Positions 1 to 12,800 of a DNA stretch of 64,000 nt are shown piece after piece. Below the pieces are notes generated by a model that searched no databases, was not told the DNA's origin, and was given only the letters and a program-made list of their open reading frames with translations. The DNA lies in contig OY987243.1 of NCBI GenBank assembly GCA_963920765.1, positions 20,827,419 to 20,891,418 of the forward strand, given 5' to 3'. Position 1 is the first letter of the stretch. Every line of letters begins with the position of its first letter. The stretch comes from Ulota crispa. Lineage: Eukaryota > Streptophyta > Bryopsida > Orthotrichales > Orthotrichaceae. Made by a program: the position numbers and the translations under genes.

Positions 1-1003
1 CTAAGATCTAGTTTTTACTATGCTCATAAAGATTTACAAAAAGTCAAAAAGTATACTGTAGGTTGATAGCAGATTTGGCATAAAATAATTCCCCAAAATT
101 TTGCCTAATAATTCTATAAATTATTCTTCAAAAGTGCCCAATATCAAACAAATAAAAAATTGAAATTTCAAATATTACAAAAGTCATTAAGCTTACTAAC
201 AATGGAAGGTCAAGGTTGATTCCAAGAGGGCTCAATCTACTGCAACTTTTATATCAAGGGCTAATTTTAAAAAGTGGAAGATGCTTAAAAAAAGGCTTAA
301 CTCTACTAAAAAATTTAGTTGAATGCCAAATAATGACAACTTTTTTTGAAAGTGCCTTATCTTGTTTAATTATAAAATCAAATGTCTAATTGGGTTTTTC
401 TCAAAAAATAATTGATTTGGTAGAGACTTGCTGAATCTGCTCCCAACCTACAGTAGTGTTTAATTAAATTTGAAGTGAAGAGTTCAATTAAATTTGAAGT
501 GAAGAGTTCACTCTTCACAACCATGATTACAAAATATAAAACAGCATTTAAACTGAATTTACATGATGTGAATTTATATTATAATATGCAATTATGCATC
601 TAAAATGAAAGATATATGAAACATCTGATTTTTTTAAACAATTTGTTTTAGTTTTTCTTCCAAGGTTTTCATTAAGATCCAATATTTACCAAAGATCTAA
701 TATTATTAATTTATGTCTTAGAAGATGTACAATTCAACACATTTTTGACTTCGACATTATGTGCATGGGCTCCATCTTTTTCAAGAGAAGTCCTTGCTCC
801 TTTGCCTTGTCCTACGAATGTGGTCCACTCTCTTTTGCTCTATCCAAGGGAATTGCCCCCGCCCCTCCCTTATTTTTTTGCTATAGGGCGAATACTACAC
901 TTGACACTTTCCCACATCTATATATTTTTTGGTTTTTTAAAACTAAATAGCTTATGACACATTTGGGGCAGTAACTCCTTGTATAACCCTAATAGGCCCA
1001 TCT
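1..1003. other. AT-rich intergenic DNA, no gene seen
   Basis: No supportable reading frame or element with clear ends was seen here apart from the short tandem repeat and hairpin at 462-518. The small open frames around 745-957 have no recognisable domain and no coding character. Confidence 0.5.
462..518. repeat. 24-bp tandem duplication ending in a hairpin
   Basis: A 24-bp unit (462-485) is repeated directly at 486-509. The end of the second copy runs into a perfect 9-bp stem, GTGAAGAGT (499-507) pairing with ACTCTTCAC (510-518), with a 2-nt loop. Confidence 0.8.
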
Positions 1004-1241
1004 TTAACCCTTAAGCGTCTCAGTAATAAGATCTTGTCTTTGGGTCCCACAACTTGATCTCGTTTTTTCTTTTAATTTCTACAATGAAAACAATTGTGGC
1101 TGATCCTCATCAACAAAGAAGGCAGTTCTTTTTCAAATCCTACGGTCACTTTTTCTGGAAGTAATTTTTCAAGCTCTAGTGGCCATTAAACCCACCATTT
1201 TCTCCTAAACCCTAAAACAACTCTGGACGCTCAGGGGTTAA
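1004..1241. mobile_element. TTAA-flanked MITE, family D (copy 1)
   Basis: The left end reads TTAACCCTTAAGCGTCTCAG and the right end reads CGCTCAGGGGTTAA, so the element has inverted ends bounded by TTAA. It pairs with a copy at 25014-25261 of similar size (about 230-240 bp between the TTAA sites). TTAA duplication plus CCC termini is the pattern of piggyBac-type elements. No coding sequence is present. Confidence 0.65.
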
Positions 1242-3894
1242 AAGCATGTCTATCATTACACATTAAGGATTTAACATTTATCATACTTGGATGATAAGGG
1301 CTATAGGCCCCTCAAATATTCTCATGGCACTTGATGCTAAAACTAAAGGGACAAACAATGGTCCTTCAAAACATGATTCATCTTAAGTTTAGTGAACTTT
1401 ATACAACATTCTACTTGGTGATTGGTCAAATGATTATTTACGGGACACATTTGGTGAGCAAAGGTGAAGGACAAATTTTTTGAGAATCATTCAAAAAAAT
1501 GCAACCCTTTAGCGCATTAGATGTGACGAGCAACAGTGGAGATGTTGTTACAAACTCAACCACGCTTAGAATCACAAGTGGGAGACTGGGAGTATCTATC
1601 CTGCTCTCCAACTGCCACGAAGTTGAAGCTGAATTACCAACTTACCAAACGAATCATAGTAAGTAACTAGTTTGACTTTTGGGCAATATCAAAGGCGTGG
1701 ACACTGGACAGCTGTAGCACCAAAGCAGGGTCAATGCAGACAGGGCAAGAAGATTCTCGTTTCCCTTCACTGGTTGGCTGGTGGACCGAGTCCTTCTGTT
1801 CCGCTGCACCTCCCCCACAAAATCCCTGCTCAAATCCTGCCATTCATCCGCCGTCTTCGGTCAGCGTGCATGAATGGATTCACCGCCTCTCCCTGCTATG
1901 GTAGTATGGCTCTGCTTCAGCTTACACCGACCTCCTTTGCAGTTACAGAGTAAGAGCATCTTCAGCCAATCTTCAAAATTTCATCCTTGGGAAACGGAGT
2001 GTTTTTTGTTTCCAATGTTGTCCACTTGTTTCCCCCACCCGTCCAACTAGGTAAAAGAATGTTCAATCATTGACAATTCTCCTTGTTTGTAAAAGTAATT
2101 AGATTCTCCATCTTTGACTATTTCAACTTACATTTGTAAAAGAAAAAGTAGTATTTGGAGGAGTTGTTTAGCATTGGAAAAATGCAAATTTTTCTAGGCA
2201 AAAGAAAGTATTTTGCCAAATTCATGCATTAATTGCTTCCTTTTCATCCAAAAGTCTCCTTAACCATGTGTTTTACACTATGGGTGGAATGCTATAAGTT
2301 GTATGGTGCATAACACTTATAATCAACAATTCCCAATTCAAATGGTTAGCATAAGACTTTGTCAAAAAAAATATTAAAAATTCAAGTCCACCAAGATGAA
2401 GCTTAGGATTTACCTTACTTGGTGGTGGAATTACTTTTGAGTTAATGGGTATATATGTTGTGCTTTTCTTGTTTGGCCAATAGTTATTGGTTATAAGTGT
2501 CATGCACTATATCACATTGGTAAAAACGGAGAAATTACACCTCAGTTTCTTTCCTTGTAGAAACTTCAATTAGAAAGTGTTAGGATCATTTTCCAATCGG
2601 GATAAGCTTAGTGAAAAGTCCCATGGAAAAAAACTCTGCTGCAATCACAACGTCCTTCACCTCTGATTCACGTTTGGGAAACGTGCACACCTGGCCGCAT
2701 TGACTTGCGTATTTGCTGCAAACCTTTTGGTGCAACTATTCTCCGCGTATTTGCACCTACAAGGATTGTTAACGCCAGGGAAAAGCGGTCATTTTGAAGA
2801 GGGAAAGGATCTAGGGAATCATTGCTGAGTGAATTGTGAATGATCTACATAGCCTCTTCACCTCACCTTGTATGATTAGCTGCGAAGTCGTCATTTTGCT
2901 CTAGCTTGCAAGCTACCTACTACTGTCTAGCTTCCAAAATAAGGTCGGTACTCGGTACTCTACTCGGTATCGAAGCATAGGAATGTGAACAATAAAAGCG
3001 GTCCACACACTAGGTAGTTACTAGTTGGTTTGGCGGATGGGAGGCTCATGTAAGTATTACTGCTGGTTCTATAGTTCACTAGCTGTAATTTGATGAGTTG
3101 GAATGAATGATTCAGATTTCAGACCTTGCTAGATACGGAAGTAACTTACTCTGCCGTATTCGAACCAGCCAGTCCTCCTTTTAGAATAAAATTACCAACA
3201 GGTCTTTGCAAAAGTTTCCAGTCACCCACTCGCTTGCATCGTGCTTGTCAGAGCTTAAATGGAGTCCATATCGTAGTGCTGAGGTTTTCAATCCAGACTC
3301 TGTCAAGGCGGCTACAATCGCTGTGTCGTCAGATCATCAGATGTATCGAGTACCTGGCTGAGCGTCGTACCATTCTATAAGCTTAATTGAAGCTCAGACA
3401 GTTTTTTGTTTGCTAGCAGGAGTCATGCTTACTGCCTAGTGCGAATTTCGTAAGCAGGGCAGCTGCTGACGTGGACTGATTGGTGATCTACTCTCGTACC
3501 TAGTACTGACAGAGATTGCACAGGAAACTGATTGGCAAGGGTGCAAGTGGATTGCTACGTCGGCTGGAAATCTCCTAGACAGTTTCTGGAAATGAAATTG
3601 TGATTGTTGGTGAACTACAATGGCGCTATCAGAATTGTTTTATGAACTTGGGGGTGTTGAGCGAGGCCTGTGAATCCCATGTGGCCACCCAGTTTGGACT
3701 TTGAGGGAAGCAATACGAGGGTAGTCATACAGGTTTTGAGTTTACAGGGCATTTGGATGAGTTAGTTCGAAAATAGTGCAAAGAGGGTATTATTCAATGA
3801 GGTGCGACATTCTAGGTGTAGTGGAATTTTTAGTTATGGGTGGAACTACAACTATTCCTGCTTGAGGTTTGCTAGTGAGAGCGTGTGTGTGTCG
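1242..3894. other. Upstream flank of the receptor kinase gene
   Basis: This stretch has no supportable gene. The part from about 2640 is less AT-rich than its surroundings and probably contains the promoter and 5' untranslated region of the kinase that starts at 3895, but I cannot place a transcription start. An inverted-repeat element lies at 2306-2507. Confidence 0.4.
2306..2507. repeat. Small inverted-repeat element of about 200 bp
   Basis: The ends GTGCATAACACTTATAATC and GGTTATAAGTGTCATGCAC are inverted copies with two mismatches. Size and structure suggest a MITE, but I found no second copy in the window. Confidence 0.45.
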
Positions 3895-6800
3895 ATGGAG
3901 GCTGTTTCATGGCTATGGCATTGGAAGCTCTGCTCGTTGCTGTACCTGCTACTTGGTTTCTTCTTTTGCAGCAGCCCAGTTTTTGCCAGTCTAGAACAAG
4001 GTAAGTTCCTTTTTTTCCCCTCGACTTGCAACAATCCTTAAAGTTCCAGATTCTGTTTTGCAGTTTCCAAACCCAACAATGCATCGTCTTTTCAGCAAAT
4101 GTTTAGGAATCTGGACGGGCTGGCTCAGTTACAGAGCGCCGCAATTTAGTAGGGCACCTAGTTCTAAGTTGTTCAAAATACATGGAATCTGTTGAATAAT
4201 GTTTTTGCTTATCATTCGATATGGTGTCATTTGAAAATGATCTTCATAACAGTCACTGACAGCACGCCAATTTTTGAATGTCCTAAGGCTATTTATTGCT
4301 TATGTGGCGTACGATGGGATTCGTCAGATATACTGCCAAAGGTTTGAGTTTTAGGGCATCTGGTACAACATTTGATTAATTCAACATATTAATTGCAGCA
4401 TACGAGGTGTTAGGCCTTGTGATTCTGCTCCGCTTGCATGTTTGCCATCAAATCAGGCACACCACGGTTCTCCTTTTTCATAGTGCTGGCCTCCCATAGG
4501 GTTTTACAATGCAATTCTTCTTTTAGCCTGCTTTTTACATCTGTGACATGTAATTGAACATTGCTGTTTGTTGGCAGGCGTTGCGTTGCAGGAGGTGAAA
4601 AACTCGGGATGGATTACCACAGGCCGTGCTTCGTGGACACCCGGCACTGACCCGTGTCTCAGTATGTGGGAAGGCGTCGAATGTGACTCACTGGGAAATG
4701 TCATCCTTTTGTGAGTTCACATATCTAAAACTCTTTCAACACTGGAAACACCGGAGATTAACCCCTGAGCTACTAATGCAAAATCATCATCTTTCTGGGA
4801 GTTGATAGAGGTAGCCTCGGAAGGGTGATATGTTTGTGATAAGATACTGATAGAGAATCAAAATAAGAATAGAATTGTTCCAACTTTCAAAGGTGTGTGT
4901 TAGATTCTTATATTTTACATACCATTCACAAAAGGGTTGAAAAAATCCTAAACACTAGAGTCTCCAGAATTAGGTACTCTTGTTCCTTCGTAGACTCTTA
5001 CGAATATTTGGTCTTCCTTTCTACTTGAAAACGATACAGAAACTCACATTCTCGACACTCCACTTCAATGGTGTCAGCCATGATTTGCCATGTTGTGATT
5101 ACTGAAGCTCACTCCTATGACTGCAACTTTGCATCATGAATTTTTATACTTCAAACGCAGCAAGGTTATTAAGTGAATACTGCTAAAGAATGTGTTATGT
5201 GGGTGCATTATAAACAGGAACTTGACACATGTGGGGTTAAATGGACCCGTCCCAGAGGCACTGGGAAGACTTACAACATTGACTCACCTAGACATGGGAA
5301 ACAACAAAGTTTGCGAGAATTGCTCCGCATGGAACCAAGTGACCGGCGACCTCGCTCCCATTGCAAATCTGGTGAACCTTGAGTCTCTGTGAGTCGGACT
5401 TCCTTCAAATTTCTGAACTTGAGTATCTCACAGGGGTAGCTATGGCATTGCCTTGTGAATTTTAGCAACTAACACCATATTAGGTAAATTGGGAAAAATG
5501 GAGGGACCTTTTTGTACTCCAAACGTCATATTCATTAACTTGGGAAAACTAGATTCCCATGTTGTACTTCACCTTAAACCCAACGTAAGCCAAATTTAAA
5601 GGTATCAGATTCGGTCTGAGCCGTTGAGATTTTGTCCCTTGCAAATTCCTCCTCTCAAGTGAGGACACGTGTACCAAAAAAAATGTTGCTTAAACCTAGA
5701 GCTCAGTTTAAGGTGATCACCTTAAACCTGAGTTATTCCCAAAATCGGGATTTCTTCCCAAATTAACAAATATGATGTTTCCACCTTAATTTCACATCTA
5801 TAAATGTAGGCATAGCTATTGCTCAAAAATTGTAATTATTAAAGTTCTTGGAGGCAATCACTGAGACTTCACTATTGTACAAGAAAGTTTGTGATATGCT
5901 AATATATATATAAGGGCAGAAATAGTGAAAGTCCCAGAATGTACTGTTTTTCCCAATTTACCTAGCATGGTGTTAACTGATGGTTAAGCATGCTTCCATT
6001 GACTTGAATTCCTTGCTTGTGACTTTGCAGGTGTGTGACATCAAATGAGCTGCATATTTCCACTTTCCCCAGGGCCATCTTTCAGCTCAAGAAACTTGTA
6101 GACTTGTGAGTGACTTGATCTCTACTGTTGCCACAATGCATAAACCGTTGTCCTGCATGATTAGCAGAAGTTTTCGCTTTTTGATTTGCCAAGTAAGAGA
6201 GAGCCAAATGGCACAACATAGCTTTTTATTGAGATCTTTAACATTTATGTAAAAGAATCCCTCCAGTTTAGGGTTCCGTGAAGCCGCTCATTTTGAAGAG
6301 AGTAGTGTGGTGTAACTTACAATGACTCGTTATACTTTATTATTAACCACCACAAGAGTCATGAAGCTGATCATTTTGATTGGTTGAGAGAGTGTGTTGT
6401 GGTGCAATCTCTAGTGATTTGTTTGTCCTTTTAACATAGGACCAACAAGGGAGAGAAGGTACATGCCTAAAATGATTTACATTGAGACTTTGATGACATT
6501 TGTGAGTTAACCGGTCACTTATAGTTTAATTTTTTTTAAAATTGGCCACATTTTGTGATAAGATTGCAAGCGCAAAATTTGCTTATTGCAAAAATATTTT
6601 TGTTGCCTATGTTGGTACAACCAATACCTAAACTTGAAATTGTATACTCCCTCTGTCCCATTATAAACCTCCAAAAACCTTCTCCATGAGGGATTAACTG
6701 CATTTTTAGTCATTATGCTAGTGACAAATGCATTCTAGAATCAATATACCACCTACCAAATATCTGCAAAATCTTAAGTTTTTATGTTGCCTTTTAGACA

Positions 6801-9800
6801 CCCAAATTCCATGCAAAAAGAACCATTTTTGTGCATTGCTTGTGAAAAATGCCGGCTCCTCATTATTTTAGTTTTTATAATGATGACACATGCATTCTAG
6901 AATCATTATACCATCTACCAAATGTGTGCAAAATCTCCAGCTTTGATGTTGCCGTTTGGTCACCTAAATTCCATGCAAAAAGTACCATATTTGTACATGT
7001 TGATAGCTCCTCATTATTGATGATTTAAAGATTAGTAGCAACTATGGTACCTCATATGGGCAATGCCAAGCTTGTAAGGAGAGGAATGCTCTCTAATTGC
7101 TTAACTTGCCCCCATGAGATCATTGGACATGACAAACGCTTTCTCAACAATTGAAATTAGCACAAGGGAGCTTTTTAGTGGGACAAGAACTATGCTTGAT
7201 TTGGAGGTTTATATTGAGACAGAGGGAGTATATGTTAACTGGTTATGTCCAGTAAGCTTCTCCAAACGAGTATCTAGGCCATTTTAGGGTTTGGTGCTCA
7301 TGAGTTGATATCTAGCATTTTTCTCACTTTGACGTGTTTTGACTGATTAGGAGGGTTGACAACACTATGATTAGAGGAGAATTCCCAGTGGAGCTGTCCA
7401 CTCTTCACAACCTCCAGTATTTGTACGTACAGCACACTTTAAATGCTTGCTCTTTTCCTGTTCCATATTTGCTTTTGATTTCATTTTTATCCCCATCTAT
7501 TCCTTTGCTTCTAGAGAACCGCTATATTTCTTCCCATGTTGGCCATGCAAGGGTCGGTTCTTATGTGCCTTTTTTTCCCCTGATCACCAGATACTTAGGC
7601 AATAATTCGTTTACAGGAACCATTCCGAAGGACATGTGGAGTTCCTTGACAAATCTGAAGGAGCTGTAAGTGACTTTCTGCCTAGTTTTTTTGAAATGCT
7701 TTTTATGTTGGTTAAAGCGTATAATTATATTTTTTTCAGTCATTGGTTGATAAAATATGGGCTTTGTTCAGGACGTTCTGGGGTAATCAGCTCACTGGTG
7801 TAATTCCACCCAAGATGGGAATCCTTGTCAATCTCACATATTTGTGAGCCCTTCTGCCCTCTCCATGCTTTTGCAACTCACTTTATGAAACCAATGGTCT
7901 GAATAGTTTAATTTCCTGATGTCCTTGGTGTTTTTGCAGGAATTTGAATAAGAACGAGCTTTACGGTGGTCTTCCTCCAGAGCTTGGAAATCTCATTCAT
8001 TTAGAGAGGCTGTAAGCAAAACAGCTCAGCTCTACTTAATCAAAGTTTCCTCTTTTCAAATATGCAAATTACCATTCTAATTGTTGACTGCTATGTGCTG
8101 GCCACGTCATACTCGACACTGTAGAATGTTTTGGCTACCTTGAACCTGAAGCTGTTTGTTTTTGTACGTGGGGACTGGTGTTGGGAATTTCTGAAGCCTA
8201 TTGTACAAGAACGAATTCACAGGCCCTGTCCCGGACACGTGGCGTACAATGACCAGCCTCCAAGATCTGTAAGTTTTCTTAAATTCCACTTACCGACAAC
8301 CAGATTTTGCAAAAATGTGGTCTGCTTTCTTTTTACTCAATACTAAGGATTGGTATTTTCCTATGAGGTGCAGACAACTTCATGTCAATTATTTGTATGG
8401 ATCTCTTCCTACATGGCTGCTACAACTGCCTAAGCTCTCAGCTATGTAAGTTTGGGCTGGACTTATTCTACTGTCGGGGTTTTTTTTTTCAATTTTTAAG
8501 AAGTGTTAAAGTGGCGATTTAAAATGTTATAGTGGTGCTCCAAATTTCAACATTCATCCACATATTGATAGAAAATATCACACATTAGCACATATTACAT
8601 GTCTATAATTTGGTTTTCATCCACAATTTGGTGATTTTATCCAAGTTTTTTTTTTTTTAATTTGAAGTTTTTTGGCAATTTCATCCAAGTTTTTTGGTAA
8701 ATTTTTTGACATTTTGTAGACTTTTTTTTTGGGTGCAATTGAGCACCAAATTGCCAAAAAAAATACACTGTCTCCTATATGTGATAAATTGTTTACAGTG
8801 TGATCAATTTTACTATTGCAAATTCAAGGTGCACGGCTTGTATGCCATGTTTAACTAAATCTAGACTATTCATGTAATTCTAAAATTTGTTTGCAAAACA
8901 TAAGGAGATTGCCCAATGTTAAGGCACATAGTTTTTGGAGTGTTTTGCATAGATCTTCCAATATTTTCCATATAAAATATGTATTTTTTTAAGAGATCTC
9001 CCAATGTGCTGCATATGGACTATTATTTTGGACTTTGTATAGTGCAAAATTAATTAAATATCCCCAAAATTTGGGGGCAAAATACAAATCCTTGGTAAGG
9101 AGGACATGGACAACAAGGATTGGGACAATTCAAAATGCTTTCTTTAGGATATGGGCCTTTAAAGTGTTGTGAGTGTGACCTCTATAAAAGAGAATTGGTT
9201 GACCTGACACAATTTCTTTCATTGTGGTGTTTTAGGCAACTCAGCAATAATCAACTCTACGGGTCCATCATACCAGTTTTGAACAGCAGTATTTCCCCTA
9301 GTCTGAAAGATATGTAAGTAAACATGAATAAGGGTACCAAGTAGCTTTGTTGATTGTTTTTTCCTATTAAAATAACAAGATTTTAAGGTTTTACAGGGTT
9401 TTTGGGCTTTTAGACAAAGGCGTCTATCTCAAAAACTTTTATGCATAATATCATAAAGTTTGTCATTCTTCAAAATTCATAGAGGGATTTCTTTTAGCAA
9501 ATATACGGAGACTTCCTCTTATGATGGTCATACGGAGATTGAAGTTTTGTCGAACCCTAAACCCAAACCCTAAACTTTGATTGGTATTATGCTATGCAGA
9601 TCTTTGGAGTGCAACTACTTCCAAAGCATGAGACCCAAGGTGGAAAGTAATATATCGTGAGTGGGGATCCTTTTGCCACAAGTGCATCTTTCTTTCATTC
9701 TTTCAATCAAAAGAGGTAATGCACAGGGGAAAGTGAGACAAGGGTACATTTAAAAAATCTTTGGGGAATACACATAACCCCTAGGTTTTGCTGTCCCCAA

Positions 9801-12800
9801 AAATGTTGCAAACACCTTGAGAGGTCAAGAGGGAAATGCCAATTTTTACGCAGAAGGATTTGACATTGTTGAATATGAGTTAGATCTCTTTTTCAAGCCC
9901 TCATTATCAAGTTTTGCAATATTGATTATTTGCTTTCTTCTTGACTATTGCAGAGCTAACTTGGACTATAATTGCTGGGAGAGTGAGCCTCCATTGGATT
10001 CTGCTTGCACAAGAACATTTAATTGCTTGAATTTCCAACTCCACACCATGAATGGTATTTGCTTCAACACCTACTTCCAATACTTGTATGTTTGTGTTCA
10101 TTTTGTATCAATTTTGCTCCTTTTGCTAGAAATACTATAAATTCAACATGTACTTCAAAACTTTGCTCTAATAATGCAATTAAATTAAAGACCTTGAGCC
10201 TTCTTTGTTGTGCAGGAAAATGCCCACCATGTCCTAGTGGACAAGATTTGGTCAACGCCACAACTTGTATCTGTTACGCAGGTTAATCTTTTGAATTTTA
10301 GCAAGACTCTTTTTCCATGCACTTCTTTTCTAGTACATTTTTCATATTGTTTAGTGTGATGCTCTTAAGTAACGTTACCCCTAAATTTATAGAACTAATG
10401 TAAACTAAAATTTGGGGGGTGATTAAGTTATTGGAGGGATTGCAAGAGTTGCTAGCCTATCATCACACTGCAACAATAAAATAGTATTGAAACACAAGTT
10501 TAGGTATCCGTTGTACCAACACAAGCAACAGTAATATCTCTACAAGAAGCAAATTCTTTAGTAGCAATTCGTAGCAATCTTATCACAAAACGTGGCCAAT
10601 TTAAAACATTTAAATCATAAGTGACTGATCAACTTGCAAATGCCAACTTGATTAGAAGTAAAGCCTCCGTGTAAACAACTTTACGCATGTACCCTTCTCT
10701 TCCATGTTGGTCCTTTGCTAAAAGAATAAATGGGTCACTAGAAGTTACACCACAACACTCTCTTAGTCAATCAGTATGAGCAGCTCAAAAGGATGTATTC
10801 TTTCATATATATAGATTGTGGTTCAAATTTTGTAGAATGAAGAGTGTAATGGAGGAAATTCTTAGAGAAATTGTTGTATTTCCATTGACGGGTATCTAAA
10901 AATTTGGAATGTGCAGCACCTGGACATTCCAGCAAGAAGTTTGCAATGGGTGCTATTATTGGTGTGATAGCTGGGGGCGTGTTCCTCTTGCTTATCTTGT
11001 TGACATGTTGCTTTTGGTGGAGAATGAAACTTCTATCAAAAGAACAACCTCCTCTTCTTTCTTATCCGGACTACTTCCAAGTAAAGAGAGCAGGTACACA
11101 AAACATCATATTTGTTAATTTGGGAAAAACGGTACAATTTGGGATTTTCAAATTTTGAGGTGAAAGTTTTAGGAGGCCACCTAAAACCAAGCTTAGCGTT
11201 TTTTTTGTACACGTGTCCTCACCTGAGAGGAATTTACGAGGGAAAAAATCTTAGTGACTCAGATTGAATTTGATACCTACTTTTTGGGTTTAAGATGGAG
11301 TACAAAGTGGGACACCTGTTTATTAACGAATATGGTGTTACAATCCTCGGAGCTCAAAACCTCTAAAACTCTTATTAAATAGGTACAACAATTCTCTCCT
11401 TTGTACATGCTACATTTTATGACTAAGGTAGAGAGGCCTTTTCTGGGTCATTTTAAACCATTTTAATAAACTTGTGTGTGTGTTTTTGGAAAATCATTAT
11501 AGAGTCGTGGAAATATCACATTATGTATGAGAACTAATTTTTTTCAAATTCATTTTTAAATTACTCAAATGTACAATGATTGCTTATGACATCCTTTCAA
11601 GCAAGAGGTTCTTCAACCCACCATTGAAAGGACACCAAATAATTCAGTTTTGTAGTCAAAGATTCATGGCCATTGACATTTTTCTAAATCATGTTTGCAC
11701 TCAACAACACCATATAAAGTAAAGTGGGAAAAAGGGTGTCCCACTTTGTTTCCCCCCAAACCCAAAATGTTAGATTTGAAGGTATTAGATTCAGTATGAG
11801 CCACTAAGTTTTTTTCCCTCGCAAATCCCTCCTCTCAGGTGAGGACACATGTGCAAAAAAAAAACTCTGAGCTCAAATTGAGGTGATCACCTCAAACTTT
11901 TGAGGCGAATCTGAAAGTCCCAAATTATACCTTTTGTCGCACTTTACCTGATATGGTGTTCAACTTGCTAAATCAAATCCACCCAAGCTTATGAATAGAT
12001 GAGTTGTGGGTTTTGAGGGTCACATTATAGACGTGCTGCTTCACTATTTTTCATCTGCTTCCATGGGTTGAAGGTTTAGTATTGGGATAGCAATATCAGC
12101 GTTTTAACATCCTTTTAATGTTTTGTTTTGGGGAATTTACAAATAGGGGCACAAAAATGAAAAATATTATAGATAGGGGTTTAGTTTCAAAATAATTACA
12201 ATTAGGGGCACACTTCCAAAAAAACATATGTAAAATTTTGTAAAATTTTGATTTAGACATTGGTTGATTTAGATACATCACATTAAATGTTAGCTTATTC
12301 CCAAAAACTTTAAATCCTCTCCAAATCAAGCCTAAATAAGGAAATTTTAATAAAAGGGTCTTGAAACTATGTCCCTATTTGTTATTATTTTGAACTACGC
12401 TCCTATCAGTAATATTTTTTCATTTTTGTGTCCTTATTTGTAAATTCCCCCCTTTTTTTTTGTTGCAATGTCAATATCTTACTGAACATATCTTCAACAC
12501 ATATCTTCAACGGTTAAGGAGATAGTATTGAAATGACATTAATACCATTTCCCCTAAGAGCGCACGGGATGTTTCCAAAGTGCTTGTGGTGCAAGCAATA
12601 GTGACTACCTCTAGCCCTCTTATAAGATTTGGTGGTCTTCTATTTTACAAATGGGTTGACGACCACTACCTTACTTACATGACCTTGCACGCAATCAACA
12701 AAGAACATTTCATTATCAAGCATGCTTAACAAAATTATAAGAGCTAGAATGGATTAGTTTTGTTTTGGAGTTGCTAAAGTGTTTTCAATTGGGTGATATT

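Noticed and set aside
1672-1953. 93-residue plus-strand frame upstream of the kinase
   Set aside because: No domain, no paralogue in the window and no splice partners; probably chance in GC-richer DNA.
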